Assembly: GCF_004402215.1 (NCBI RefSeq)
Contig: NZ_SOEZ01000079.1
Coordinates: forward strand, 1 to 64,000
Length of the DNA: 64,000 bases
Source of the DNA: Cryobacterium tagatosivorans
GTDB taxonomy: Bacteria; Actinomycetota; Actinomycetes; Actinomycetales; Microbacteriaceae
Direction: 5' to 3'
Part shown: one piece after another, positions 8,474-16,058 of the stretch
Numbering within the stretch: the first letter of the stretch is position 1
Layout: each line of letters opens with the position of its first letter
The notes under the pieces: generated by a model
Database searches by the model: none
What the model saw: the letters and a program-made list of their open reading frames with translations, nothing else
What the model was told of the DNA's origin: nothing
Made by a program: the position numbers and the translations under genes

Positions 8474-8538
8474 CCCGCGAAACCGCAGTTGTGCGCGTTC
8501 TGAGCCCGTTTTAGGGCGCACAACTGCGGTTTCGCGGG
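8474..8538. repeat. Long intergenic palindrome, family A copy 1
   Basis: The arms 8474-8496 and 8516-8538 are a perfect 23-bp inverted repeat, reading CCCGCGAAACCGCAGTTGTG on the left. The 19-base centre contains a smaller GCCC/GGGC hairpin. It fills the gap between the convergent xerC and M23 genes. A second copy with nearly identical arms lies at 33065-33129. The stem could act as a bidirectional terminator, but there is no T-tract. Confidence 0.92.
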
Positions 8539-8553
8539 ACCGGAGGGGAGGGA

Positions 8554-9096
8554 TCAGGGGGAGAGGGGCAGGAGGACGGCGCGAGGAATCCCGCCGAGCA
8601 GGAGCATCGGCGACACGTACTGGCCGTGCAGGCGCACGCCCAAGTGCAGGCACGCGTCCGCGCAGTGGCCCCCGGATGCCAGTCGCCCCACCAGTTGCCC
8701 GGCAACGACCCGGTCGCCCTCGACAACGACGCCGAGCACCGGCTCGACAGAAGAGACCAGGTCGCCTGCGTGGCTAATCGACAGCACCGGACGACCGGCC
8801 ACGACGCCGGAGAAGGACACCACGCCGTTCGCCGACGCAAACACCGGCGCGCCCGGTCGCGCCGACAGGTCGACGCCCCGGTGCCCGGCGGCGTAGGCGG
8901 ATGCCGGGGCCTCGAACGGCCTCGTCACGGAATGCGGGGGAGGCAGCGGCCACAGCCAGACCGTCGCAGACGTGGGACCGCCGAGCGGCCAGGCCGGGAC
9001 GAGGAGCGCGGCGGCAAGCACGCGGATGGCGAGCACGCGGATTGCAGGCATGCGATCGGCGAACTGCCGGGCGGTGAACACTCGGGAAGGGGACAC
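8554..9096 (-). CDS. M23-family peptidase-like exported protein
   Basis: A secreted or membrane-anchored protein with a LytM/M23 domain. Zinc-site residues are visible as H-R-G-V-D-L (His and Asp) and the final His in C-L-H-L-G. In canonical M23 enzymes the last motif is H-x-H; here the first His is Cys, a change I believe is common in the short actinobacterial members of this family. A hydrophobic segment after basic residues is a probable signal peptide or anchor. GTG 9096 (180 residues) and ATG 9051 (165 residues) are both possible starts; neither has a strong ribosome site. It lies divergently upstream of rpsB, a common actinobacterial neighbourhood. Confidence 0.78.
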   Translation of the reverse strand: MSPSRVFTARQFADRMPAIRVLAIRVLAAALLVPAWPLGGPTSATVWLWPLPPPHSVTRPFEAPASAYAAGHRGVDLSARPGAPVFASANGVVSFSGVVAGRPVLSISHAGDLVSSVEPVLGVVVEGDRVVAGQLVGRLASGGHCADACLHLGVRLHGQYVSPMLLLGGIPRAVLLPLSP

Positions 9097-9225
9097 ACGC
9101 CCACCCTGCTTCCGCGCGGGACGGCCGGACGGTCCCGCGGGCGCATCCGTGCGCCGCCACCGCGGCGTCGTGGATGTGGAGGGCGAGCCCAGCCGGTGTG
9201 GCCGCGAACCGGCCCGGCCTGGTGC

Positions 9226-9231
9226 TAAACT
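9226..9231 (+). promoter_or_regulatory. Candidate rpsB promoter -10 (extended)
   Basis: TAAACT preceded by TG (TGCTAAACT) forms an extended -10. No clear -35 is visible. It implies an rpsB leader of about 180 nt. The 321-base stretch 9097-9417 otherwise holds only this promoter and the leader. Confidence 0.5.
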
Positions 9232-9239
9232 CGTCCAAG

Positions 9240-9256
9240 CAGCGCTTCGTGCGCTG
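9240..9256 (+). promoter_or_regulatory. Hairpin at the 5' end of the rpsB leader
   Basis: CAGCGC-TTCGT-GCGCTG forms a perfect 6-bp stem with a 5-base loop immediately after the inferred transcription start. It may stabilise the ribosomal-protein mRNA or take part in S2 autoregulation; neither is shown by sequence alone. Confidence 0.4.
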
Positions 9257-9417
9257 ACTACGCGTGCCCATTCGGCCTCCACGACCATTCGGTCCCCGCT
9301 TCGCAGGAAGCAGGGGCGGTCGCGTGCCGGGCACCAGGAGTGGCGATCGACCGATTGCCGCGTGAAACCGATTGGCGTTTTGCTGCCCTGCAGCGCGCCG
9401 GACAAGGAGAACGGCTC

Positions 9418-10353
9418 ATGGCCGTCGTAACCATCCGCCAGCTGCTCGACAGCGGCGTGCACTTCGGGCACCAGACCCGCCGTTGGAACCCGAAGATGAA
9501 GCGCTTCATCTTCACCGAGCGTTCCGGCATCTACATCATCGACCTTCAGCAGTCCCTCGGCTTCGTCGACAAGGCCTACGACTTCGTCAAGGAGACCGTC
9601 GCCCACGGCGGCACCATCCTCTTCGTCGGCACCAAGAAGCAGGCGCAGGAATCGATCTCGGAGCAGGCGCAGCGCGTCGGTCAGCCGTACGTCAACCAGC
9701 GCTGGCTCGGTGGCCTCCTCACCAACTTCCAGACCGTGTCGAAGCGTCTCGCTCGCATGAAGGAACTGGAAGAACTCGACTTCGAGGACACCGCCAAGAG
9801 CGGTTTCACGAAGAAGGAAATGCTCATCAAGAAGCGCGAGCTCGTCAAGCTTCACAAGAGCCTCGGCGGTATCCGCAACCTCACGAAGACGCCGTCGGCG
9901 CTGTGGGTTGTCGACACCAACAAGGAGCACCTCGCCATCGACGAGGCGCGCAAGCTCGGCATCCCCGTCATCGCGATCCTCGACACGAACTGCGACCCGG
10001 ACGACGTCCAGTACCCGATCCCGGGCAACGACGACGCCATCCGTTCCGTCGGCCTGCTGACCCGCATCATCGCGGATGCCGCAGCCGAGGGCCTCATCCA
10101 GCGTCACCAGAAGCCCGAAGAGGGCGCAGAGGTTGAGCCCCTCGCCGCGTGGGAAGCCGAACTCCTGGCCGCCCCCGCCGACGCAACGGAGACCACCCCC
10201 GCGCAGTCCTCTGCCGAGACCGCGGAGGTTGCAGCCGAGAAGGTTGCCGCCGAGCAGGTCGCCGGTGAAGAAGCCGCAGCCGCCCCGGTTGCCGCTGAGG
10301 CAGCAACCGAAGAGGTTGCCGCCGCAGACGCACCCGCCGAAGAGACCAAGTAA
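9418..10353 (+). CDS. rpsB: 30S ribosomal protein S2
   Basis: Ribosomal protein S2 of the small subunit, 311 residues. It begins [19 protein letters not shown], the hallmark S2 start, and contains N-P-K-M-K-R-F-I-F. The core ends near residue 235. The remaining 70 residues are an Ala/Glu/Val-rich tail with repeats of A-A-E/V-A, an extension found in many actinobacterial S2 proteins. AAGGAG lies 8 nt before ATG. Followed by tsf after 11 bases, the usual pair. Confidence 0.98.
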   Translation: MAVVTIRQLLDSGVHFGHQTRRWNPKMKRFIFTERSGIYIIDLQQSLGFVDKAYDFVKETVAHGGTILFVGTKKQAQESISEQAQRVGQPYVNQRWLGGLLTNFQTVSKRLARMKELEELDFEDTAKSGFTKKEMLIKKRELVKLHKSLGGIRNLTKTPSALWVVDTNKEHLAIDEARKLGIPVIAILDTNCDPDDVQYPIPGNDDAIRSVGLLTRIIADAAAEGLIQRHQKPEEGAEVEPLAAWEAELLAAPADATETTPAQSSAETAEVAAEKVAAEQVAGEEAAAAPVAAEAATEEVAAADAPAEETK

Positions 10354-10364
10354 GGACACCAGGT

Positions 10365-11192
10365 ATGGCAAACGTCACACTCGAAGCAGTCAAGGCCCTG
10401 CGCGAACGCCTCGGCACCGGCATGGTCGACACCAAGAACGCCCTCGTTGAAGCCGATGGCGACATGGAGAAGGCCGTCGAAATCCTCCGGATGAAGGGGG
10501 CGAAAGGCAACGCGAAGCGCGCCGACCGCTCCACCTCCGAGGGACTCGTCGCCGCCAGGGAAATCGGCAACACCGCCACGATGATCGAGCTCGCTTGCGA
10601 GACCGACTTCGTCGCGAAGGGTGACAAGTTCGTCGCCCTGGCCGAGAAGGTCATCGACGCCGTCGCCGCAGCCGGCGCCACCACGGTCGAAGAAGGGCTG
10701 GCCGCACCGGCCAACGGCAAGACTGTCGCCGAGCTCATCAACGACGAGGCCGCCATCATCGGCGAGAAGTTCGAGCTGCGTCGCGTCGCATCCGTCACGG
10801 GTGAGAAGTTCGCGATCTACCTGCACAAGACCAGCAAGGACCTGCCCCCGCAGGTCGGCGTTGTGGTCGGCTACTCGGGTGACGACGCGGAGACTGCTCG
10901 CAGCATTGCGCAGCACATCTCGTTCGCCAACCCCGAGTACCTCTCCCGCGAAGACGTCCCCGCGGACCTCGTCGAGGCCGAGCGCCGGATCGTCACCGAG
11001 ATCTCGAAGAGCGAGGGGAAGCCGGAAGCGGCACTCCCCAAGATCGTCGAGGGTCGCGTGACCGCGTACTTCAAGCAGGTCGCCCTGCTCGAACAGGACT
11101 ACGCCAAGGACAACAAGTTGTCCGTCAGCAAGGTCCTCGCCGATGCCGGAGTGACCGTATCGGGCTTCGCCCGGTTCAAGGTCGGCGCGTAG
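10365..11192 (+). CDS. tsf: Elongation factor Ts
   Basis: EF-Ts, 275 residues, the guanine-nucleotide exchange factor for EF-Tu. The N-terminal UBA-like domain contains V-K-A-L-R-E-R-L-G-T-G-M-V-D and K-A-L/N-A-L-V-E-A-D-G-D; the core has the T-D-F-V-A signature (C-E-T-D-F-V-A-K). Length matches actinobacterial members. Co-transcribed with rpsB and followed by a strong terminator, so the two genes probably form a closed unit. Confidence 0.98.
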   Translation: MANVTLEAVKALRERLGTGMVDTKNALVEADGDMEKAVEILRMKGAKGNAKRADRSTSEGLVAAREIGNTATMIELACETDFVAKGDKFVALAEKVIDAVAAAGATTVEEGLAAPANGKTVAELINDEAAIIGEKFELRRVASVTGEKFAIYLHKTSKDLPPQVGVVVGYSGDDAETARSIAQHISFANPEYLSREDVPADLVEAERRIVTEISKSEGKPEAALPKIVEGRVTAYFKQVALLEQDYAKDNKLSVSKVLADAGVTVSGFARFKVGA

Positions 11193-11202
11193 CTTCACCC
11201 TG

Positions 11203-11240
11203 AAGGAGACCGGGTTGCATTCGCAATCCGGTCTCCTTTT
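11203..11240 (+). terminator. Rho-independent terminator after tsf
   Basis: Arms 11203-11218 and 11223-11238 pair over 16 bases (AAGGAGACCGGGTTGC with one G-T wobble), closed by a 4-base loop. The 3' arm ends in TTTT. It is the only classical stem-plus-T terminator I found in the window. Confidence 0.88.
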
Positions 11241-11324
11241 CTGTGCCCGCACCCACAGGTGCCCGCATCCACAGGTGCACGCACTAGTTTAAGAACCACC
11301 ACGCAACGGAAGGACTCGCACGGC

Positions 11325-12041
11325 ATGTCAGAAACGGGTAAGAAGCGCAGGGTCCTCCTCAAACTCTCCGGGGAGGCGTTCGGGGCAGGAGCCCTCGGCG
11401 TGAACCCCGACGTCGTCAGTTCCCTCGCCCGCGAGATCGCGGCGGCAGCCAAGACCGTCGAGATCGCCATCGTCGTCGGCGGCGGCAACTTCTTCCGCGG
11501 CGCGGAACTCTCCCAGCGTGGCATGGACCGCGGCCGCGCGGACTACATGGGGATGCTCGGCACCGTCATGAACGCCCTCGCCCTGCAGGACTTCCTCGAG
11601 CAGGCCGGCGCGGAAACCCGCGTGCAGTCCGCCATCGCCATGACCCAGGTCGCCGAGCCGTACATCCCGCGCCGCGCCGAACGCCACCTGGAAAAGGGGC
11701 GGGTCGTCATCTTCGGCGCCGGGGCGGGCCTGCCGTACTTCTCCACGGACACTGTCGCCGCCCAGCGCGCCCTGGAAATCGACGCGCAGGTCGTCCTGGT
11801 CGCCAAAAACGGCGTGGACGGCGTGTACTCCGACGACCCGCGCACGAATCCCGACGCGACCAAGATCGCCCACATCACCTACCAGGATGCCCTGCAGCGC
11901 GGCCTCAAGGTCGTCGACTCCACCGCGTTCAGCCTGTGCATGGACAACGGCATGCCGATGCAGGTGTTCGGGATGAAGCCGGACGGCAACGTCACGGCCG
12001 CGATTCTGGGCGCCGATCTGGGAACCCTCGTCTCCAACTAA
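11325..12041 (+). CDS. pyrH: UMP kinase
   Basis: Bacterial UMP kinase of the amino-acid-kinase fold, 238 residues, which phosphorylates UMP to UDP in pyrimidine synthesis. Motifs include L-K-L-S-G-E-A-F near the start, the glycine-rich [10 protein letters not shown], and the C-terminal T-A-x-S-L-C-M-D-N. ATG 11325 is preferred over an upstream in-frame start because GGAAGGA lies at about 11308 and the family starts just before K-R-R-V-L-L-K. Followed by frr and cdsA in the conserved order. Confidence 0.97.
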   Translation: MSETGKKRRVLLKLSGEAFGAGALGVNPDVVSSLAREIAAAAKTVEIAIVVGGGNFFRGAELSQRGMDRGRADYMGMLGTVMNALALQDFLEQAGAETRVQSAIAMTQVAEPYIPRRAERHLEKGRVVIFGAGAGLPYFSTDTVAAQRALEIDAQVVLVAKNGVDGVYSDDPRTNPDATKIAHITYQDALQRGLKVVDSTAFSLCMDNGMPMQVFGMKPDGNVTAAILGADLGTLVSN

Positions 12042-12073
12042 GCTTGATCCAGCCCACCGAAGAAGGAGTCACC

Positions 12074-12628
12074 GTGATTGCGGATGTTCTGTCCGATGCC
12101 ACCCAGCGCATGACGAAGGCCGTCGAAGCCGCCAAAGACGACTTCGCCACCGTGCGGACGGGGCGTGCGAACCCCCAGATGTTCGCGAAGATCCTCGTCA
12201 GCTACTACGGCACGATGACGCCGCTCGAACAGCTGGCCTCGCTGCAGAACCCCGAGGCACGCACCCTGCTCATCACGCCGTACGACAAGGGCGCCCTCCG
12301 CGACATCGAGGTGGCCATCCGCGACACCCCGAACCTCGGAGCCAACGTCGGCAACGACGGGGTCATCATCCGGGCCACCCTGCCCGAGCTGACGGCGGAC
12401 CGACGCAAGGAATACGTCAAGATCGTGCGCACCAAGGCCGAGGACGCGAAGATCTCCGTTCGGAACCTTCGTCGCAAGGCCAAGGACGAACTCGACGCGC
12501 TGAAGAGCGACGTGGGTGAAGACGAGGTCGCTCGTGCCGAGAAGGAACTCGAGTTGATCACCAAGAGCCACGTCGACGGCATCGACGACGCGCTCAAGCG
12601 CAAGGAATCCGAGCTCCTCGAGATCTAG
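12074..12628 (+). CDS. frr: Ribosome recycling factor
   Basis: RRF, 184 residues, which with EF-G splits post-termination ribosomes. The frame starts at GTG 12074 with GAAGGAG about 6 nt upstream. It has the typical V-R-T-G-R-A-N-P and I-T-P-Y-D motifs, R-R-K-E-Y-V-K, and the basic helix-bundle end. Length equals the usual 185. An upstream in-frame extension would run into pyrH and is rejected. Confidence 0.97.
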   Translation: MIADVLSDATQRMTKAVEAAKDDFATVRTGRANPQMFAKILVSYYGTMTPLEQLASLQNPEARTLLITPYDKGALRDIEVAIRDTPNLGANVGNDGVIIRATLPELTADRRKEYVKIVRTKAEDAKISVRNLRRKAKDELDALKSDVGEDEVARAEKELELITKSHVDGIDDALKRKESELLEI

Positions 12629-12641
12629 GGGAGTCTTCGTC

Positions 12642-13622
12642 ATGACCCAGGATGCTCCCGGACAGAAGCCGCACAAACGCGGTCGTGGCTCCAACCGCGC
12701 CGAATTCCGGGCGCAGGTCGAAGCGACGAAGGCCGACTTCGAACGCCAGGTGCAGGCCACCCGGGCGCAAATCGACGCCACGAATGTGCGGATCGAGGCG
12801 CGAACGGGCCGGAACCTCGTCCTCGCCGTGCTGATCGGGCTCGTCCTGGGCCTGACGATGCTGTTCAGCCTGATCTTCATCAAGGAACTGTTCATGGTCT
12901 TCGCGGGCGTGATCGTGGCGTTCACCGCGTTCGAACTCGCCCAGGCCCTGCGTCACGCCGGGCGCAACGTTCCCCGGATCCCCGTCGTCGTCGCCGCCGT
13001 CGGCGTCGTCCCCGCGGCGTTCTACTGGGGCGCCGAGGGCCAGTGGCTGGCCACCCTCGCCGGCATCCTCGTCATCGCCCTCTGGCGCGTCGCCCTCCTC
13101 GCCTGGCCGGAGCACCGGGCGAGCCTCCGCAGCGTGCTCGGAGACATCGGCGCCGGATTCCTGATCCAGGCGTATGTCGTGTTCCTGGCCAGCTTCGCGG
13201 TGCTGCTCGCCGCCCAGCCGGGCGGCCAGTGGTGGACCCTCGCCTTCCTCCTCCTGGTGATCACCGCCGACACGGGGGCCTACGCCAGCGGCCTGTCCTT
13301 CGGCAAGCATCCGATGGCCCCGACCATCAGCCCCAAGAAGACCTGGGAAGGCTTCGCCGGTGCCGCGGCCGTCTGCATGGTCGCCGGCGTGCTGCTATCG
13401 CTGTTCATGCTCGGCCAGCCCTGGTGGTTCGGCCTGATCTTCGGGTCGGTCATCCTCGTCGCCGCCACCTTCGGCGACCTGGCCGAATCACTCATCAAGC
13501 GTGACCTCGGCATCAAGGACATGAGCTCGTGGCTGCCCGGTCACGGCGGATTCCTTGACCGGCTCGACTCCATCCTCCCGTCGGCCGCGGCCGCCTACGC
13601 CCTGTTCCTCATCTTCGCCTGA
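12642..13622 (+). CDS. cdsA: Phosphatidate cytidylyltransferase
   Basis: CDP-diacylglycerol synthase, 326 residues, making the common precursor of phospholipids in the membrane. A basic, charged N-terminal 50 residues (cytosolic) precede roughly eight membrane segments. The family signature is complete near the C-terminus: S-x-x-K-R-D, K-D, P-G-H-G-G-x-x-D-R-x-D. GGGGAG lies before ATG 12642. Thirteen bases after frr, so co-transcription is likely. Confidence 0.96.
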   Translation: MTQDAPGQKPHKRGRGSNRAEFRAQVEATKADFERQVQATRAQIDATNVRIEARTGRNLVLAVLIGLVLGLTMLFSLIFIKELFMVFAGVIVAFTAFELAQALRHAGRNVPRIPVVVAAVGVVPAAFYWGAEGQWLATLAGILVIALWRVALLAWPEHRASLRSVLGDIGAGFLIQAYVVFLASFAVLLAAQPGGQWWTLAFLLLVITADTGAYASGLSFGKHPMAPTISPKKTWEGFAGAAAVCMVAGVLLSLFMLGQPWWFGLIFGSVILVAATFGDLAESLIKRDLGIKDMSSWLPGHGGFLDRLDSILPSAAAAYALFLIFA

Positions 13623-13666
13623 GACCGGTTGCGACTGTGACGCGGAGCGTGCGAGAGAATGTACCG

Positions 13667-14212
13667 GTGAGCACCTTTCCACTGACCGACAAGAAAACGC
13701 TCGGCTACAGCATTGAGCAGGTCGACGGTTTCCTCGCCACGGCCAAGAGCGCGTACAGCGCGAAGGGGGACTCCGCGCAGCTCACGGCCGAGTCCATCCG
13801 CCACACGGCCTTCGCCATGCAGAAGGGCGGCTACTCTCCGTCCCACGTCGACGCCGCCCTGGAGCGCCTCGAGGATGCCTTCGCCGCGCGTGAGCGAGAG
13901 AACGCCGTCAAAGACAAGGGCCGCACGGCGATCACCGCTGAGGCAAGCCGGAAGACGCAGGAGATCGTCGACCGGCTCAGCCGCCCGGTGGGGCACCGCT
14001 TCGCGCGCACCAGTTTCCTCACCGTCGGCTACAGCCTGGCCGACGTCGACCGGTTTTCGAACCGGCTCGTCAGGCACTTCGAGGGCGGCAAGGCGCTCAC
14101 CGTCGACGACGTGCGCACCGCCGTCTTCCGCCCCCAGCGGGGCGGCTACCGTGAGGCGCAGGTCGATCTCGTGCTCGACGGCGTGGTCGACCTGATGCTC
14201 GCAGGTCGGTGA
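13667..14212 (+). CDS. Small DivIVA-repeat protein
   Basis: A cytosolic protein of about 181 residues built from four copies of the DivIVA-domain signature G-Y-S-x-x-x-V-D: near residues 13, 54, 120 and 155. Two pairs are separated by a charged helical linker. Such DivIVA-domain proteins occur in Microbacteriaceae beside cdsA; the function is not known, but the motif in true DivIVA mediates membrane-curvature or partner binding. GTG 13667 is chosen because the protein family starts close to the first motif; GTG 13637 would add ten residues. Confidence 0.75.
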   Translation: MSTFPLTDKKTLGYSIEQVDGFLATAKSAYSAKGDSAQLTAESIRHTAFAMQKGGYSPSHVDAALERLEDAFAARERENAVKDKGRTAITAEASRKTQEIVDRLSRPVGHRFARTSFLTVGYSLADVDRFSNRLVRHFEGGKALTVDDVRTAVFRPQRGGYREAQVDLVLDGVVDLMLAGR

Positions 14213-14249
14213 ATCGGCCCGTCATGCCGCCGTTCCGGCCGATCTGGGC

Positions 14250-14255
14250 TAGGCT
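14250..14255 (+). promoter_or_regulatory. Candidate -10, near-leaderless transglycosylase gene
   Basis: TAGGCT ends 9 nt before GTG 14265 and no ribosome site is visible between them, suggesting transcription starts at or next to the start codon. Confidence 0.5.
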
Positions 14256-14264
14256 CGACAAATC

Positions 14265-14927
14265 GTGGGTAGACATCTGAAAGCAATCGAACCTGTTGCG
14301 GCTCCTCTGCCGCCCAGGGCCAGGATGGTCAGACCCCGCTCGCGGAGCCGGTTCACGCTCGGTGTCTTCGCCTTCACGGCGGCCTCCGCCTTCGTCCTGG
14401 TGAGCGTCGTCGACCCGTACTCCGGCGCAACGGCGTCACCGTATTTCCAGCCGGTCGGGGACCGCTTCGCCGGCCACGCTCCGCAGTCCGTGCTCGTCGC
14501 GGGCAGCTACACGAACACCGTTTCCCGCGACAACTTCACCGTGGGCGAGAAGCCCAAACCCAAGGCCAAGCCCACGGCATCCGCCTCCGCCGGCTTCTCC
14601 GCGCCGTCCGCCGCCGTGCCGAACCCGGGCTCCGCCCAGGCGATCGCGCACGGCAAGGTCATTGCCCGCGGTTGGGGCGAAGACCAGTTCAACTGCCTCG
14701 TCGCCCTCTGGAACAAGGAGTCCGGCTGGCGCGTGAACGCCATGAACTCCTCCAGCGGCGCCTACGGCATTCCCCAGGCCCTGCCCGGGTCCAAGATGGG
14801 CTCGGCCGGCTCTGACTGGGCGACCAACGCCGGAACCCAGATCGAGTGGGGCCTCGGCTACATCACCGATCGCTACGGTGCACCTTGCGGCGCCTGGGGC
14901 AAGTCCCAGGCCGACGGCTGGTATTAG
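14265..14927 (+). CDS. Secreted lytic transglycosylase (SLT-like)
   Basis: A 220-residue exported protein. One hydrophobic segment (about residues 30-50) after an Arg-rich start acts as signal or anchor; a Lys/Pro/Ala linker follows (around 85-120). The C-terminal 85 residues match the transglycosylase domain of actinobacterial secreted proteins: N-C-L-V-A-L-W-N-K-E-S-G-W with the catalytic Glu, S-S-G-A-Y-G-I-P-Q-A, and a closing W-G-x-G-Y-I. It should cleave peptidoglycan glycan strands; Cys residues in N-C-L and P-C-G could form a disulfide. Confidence 0.85.
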   Translation: MGRHLKAIEPVAAPLPPRARMVRPRSRSRFTLGVFAFTAASAFVLVSVVDPYSGATASPYFQPVGDRFAGHAPQSVLVAGSYTNTVSRDNFTVGEKPKPKAKPTASASAGFSAPSAAVPNPGSAQAIAHGKVIARGWGEDQFNCLVALWNKESGWRVNAMNSSSGAYGIPQALPGSKMGSAGSDWATNAGTQIEWGLGYITDRYGAPCGAWGKSQADGWY

Positions 14928-14958
14928 GCAGCAGGGACGGCCCGCGAAACCGTCCCCA

Positions 14959-14964
14959 TAGACT
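14959..14964 (+). promoter_or_regulatory. Candidate -10, leaderless small zinc-ribbon gene
   Basis: TAGACT followed by GGTCTC and then ATG 14971: spacer of 6 nt and no Shine-Dalgarno sequence. Confidence 0.55.
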
Positions 14965-14970
14965 GGTCTC

Positions 14971-15270
14971 ATGCCTCGTAGTAACCGCCCCAGGGGCCAC
15001 AAGCCCGGCGCAGACGGTGGCGATGACACCGACCTGTCGAGCCTGCTGTCGGGCTGGCGGCGCACGGAGGTCCGGCGCGACGGCCAGTGGCACGTCCAGC
15101 CGGTGCCGGCCGCCCAGGCTCTGAAGAACTACGTCTGCCCCGGCTGCGGCCTCCAGGTCGTGCCCGGAGTGGCGCACATCGTCGCCTGGCGCGGCGACGG
15201 GGTCCTCGGCGACGGAGCCGACATCGCCGCCCGGCGACACTGGCATTCACATTGCTGGAAGATCAAATGA
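14971..15270 (+). CDS. Small conserved actinobacterial zinc-ribbon-like protein
   Basis: A 99-residue protein found across actinobacteria, often mislabelled ATP/GTP-binding protein. The first 30 residues are basic and low complexity; the core has W-R-R-T-E, then C-P-G-C, a G-V-A-H-I-V-A-W stretch, and R-R-H-W-H-x-H-C. The two Cys pairs and His suggest a single zinc site. No nucleotide-binding motif is visible, so I do not accept the GTP-binding label. Function unknown. It is probably leaderless. Confidence 0.8.
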   Translation: MPRSNRPRGHKPGADGGDDTDLSSLLSGWRRTEVRRDGQWHVQPVPAAQALKNYVCPGCGLQVVPGVAHIVAWRGDGVLGDGADIAARRHWHSHCWKIK

Positions 15271-15292
15271 CCAGGCCGCCGAAGGATGACGC

Positions 15293-16057
15293 ATGAGCAC
15301 GAACGCAGCAAGCACCGGCGAAGACAGCACGAACACCGTCGAGATCCGAGGCGGGATCCAGCTGCCGGCCACCCGGGAGCACATCGAGCTGCACACGAGT
15401 GACGGCCTGACCCTCGTCGGCGAACTCGCCACGCCCGTCGACCGCCCGCCGGTGGCCACCCTCGTCACCCTGCATCCGCTCCCGACGCACGGTGGGTTCA
15501 TGGATTCGCACATCCTGCGGAAGGCCGCCGGACGGCTGCCGGCCCTGGCCGGCCTGGCGGTGCTGCGCTTCAACACCCGCGGCACGACCTCGCCGAGGGG
15601 CACGAGCGGGGGCAGCTTCGGCAGCGGCGAGACCGAGCGCGAAGACGTGGCCGCCGCCATGGCGTTCGTGGCGGAGCGCGGCCTGCCCGATCCCTGGCTG
15701 GTCGGCTGGTCGTTCGGGACCGAGCTCGCGGTCAAGTACGGCCTCGAGCACCCGATCCGCGGGGCCATCCTGCTCTCGCCGCCGCTGCATCGCGCGACGG
15801 ATGCCGAACTGGCGGCCTGGGCGGGGAACGAACGACAGCTGGTGGCCATCATCCCGGAGCACGACGACTACCTGCGGCCGGAGGAGGCCCGGGAACGCTT
15901 CGCGTCCGTTCCGACCACCCGCTTCATCGCCGTCGACGGTGGGAAGCACCTGTGGGTGGGGGAGACCCAGACCCGACGGATCCTGGACGAGATCGTCGCG
16001 GTTGTGAACCCGGACGCCCTGCCCCTGCCCACCGAATGGGCCGGCGCGCCGGGCTAG
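15293..16057 (+). CDS. Alpha/beta hydrolase
   Basis: A 254-residue cytosolic alpha/beta-hydrolase. The oxyanion region H-P-L-P-T-H-G is followed by R-F-N-T-R-G-T, the nucleophile elbow G-W-S-F-G (Ser), an acid in P-E-H-D-D-Y, and a catalytic His in G-G-K-H-L-W. The pattern resembles the KANL3/Tex30- and YfhR-like small serine hydrolases. The substrate is unknown. Its stop lies one base from the stop of the convergent permease gene. Confidence 0.8.
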   Translation: MSTNAASTGEDSTNTVEIRGGIQLPATREHIELHTSDGLTLVGELATPVDRPPVATLVTLHPLPTHGGFMDSHILRKAAGRLPALAGLAVLRFNTRGTTSPRGTSGGSFGSGETEREDVAAAMAFVAERGLPDPWLVGWSFGTELAVKYGLEHPIRGAILLSPPLHRATDAELAAWAGNERQLVAIIPEHDDYLRPEEARERFASVPTTRFIAVDGGKHLWVGETQTRRILDEIVAVVNPDALPLPTEWAGAPG

Positions 16058-16058
16058 G

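Noticed and set aside
8474-8538. Classical rho-independent terminator
   Set aside because: The stem is long and symmetric but has no T-tract on either side, so it is listed as a palindromic repeat with possible terminator function.
5538-8777. A 1079-codon plus-strand frame overlapping dprA, the phosphodiesterase and xerC
   Set aside because: Arg/Pro/Gly-rich shadow frame; three well supported genes occupy the same DNA in other frames.
14971-15270. ATP/GTP-binding function for the small zinc-ribbon protein
   Set aside because: No P-loop or other nucleotide motif can be seen; only Cys/His metal-type motifs are present.
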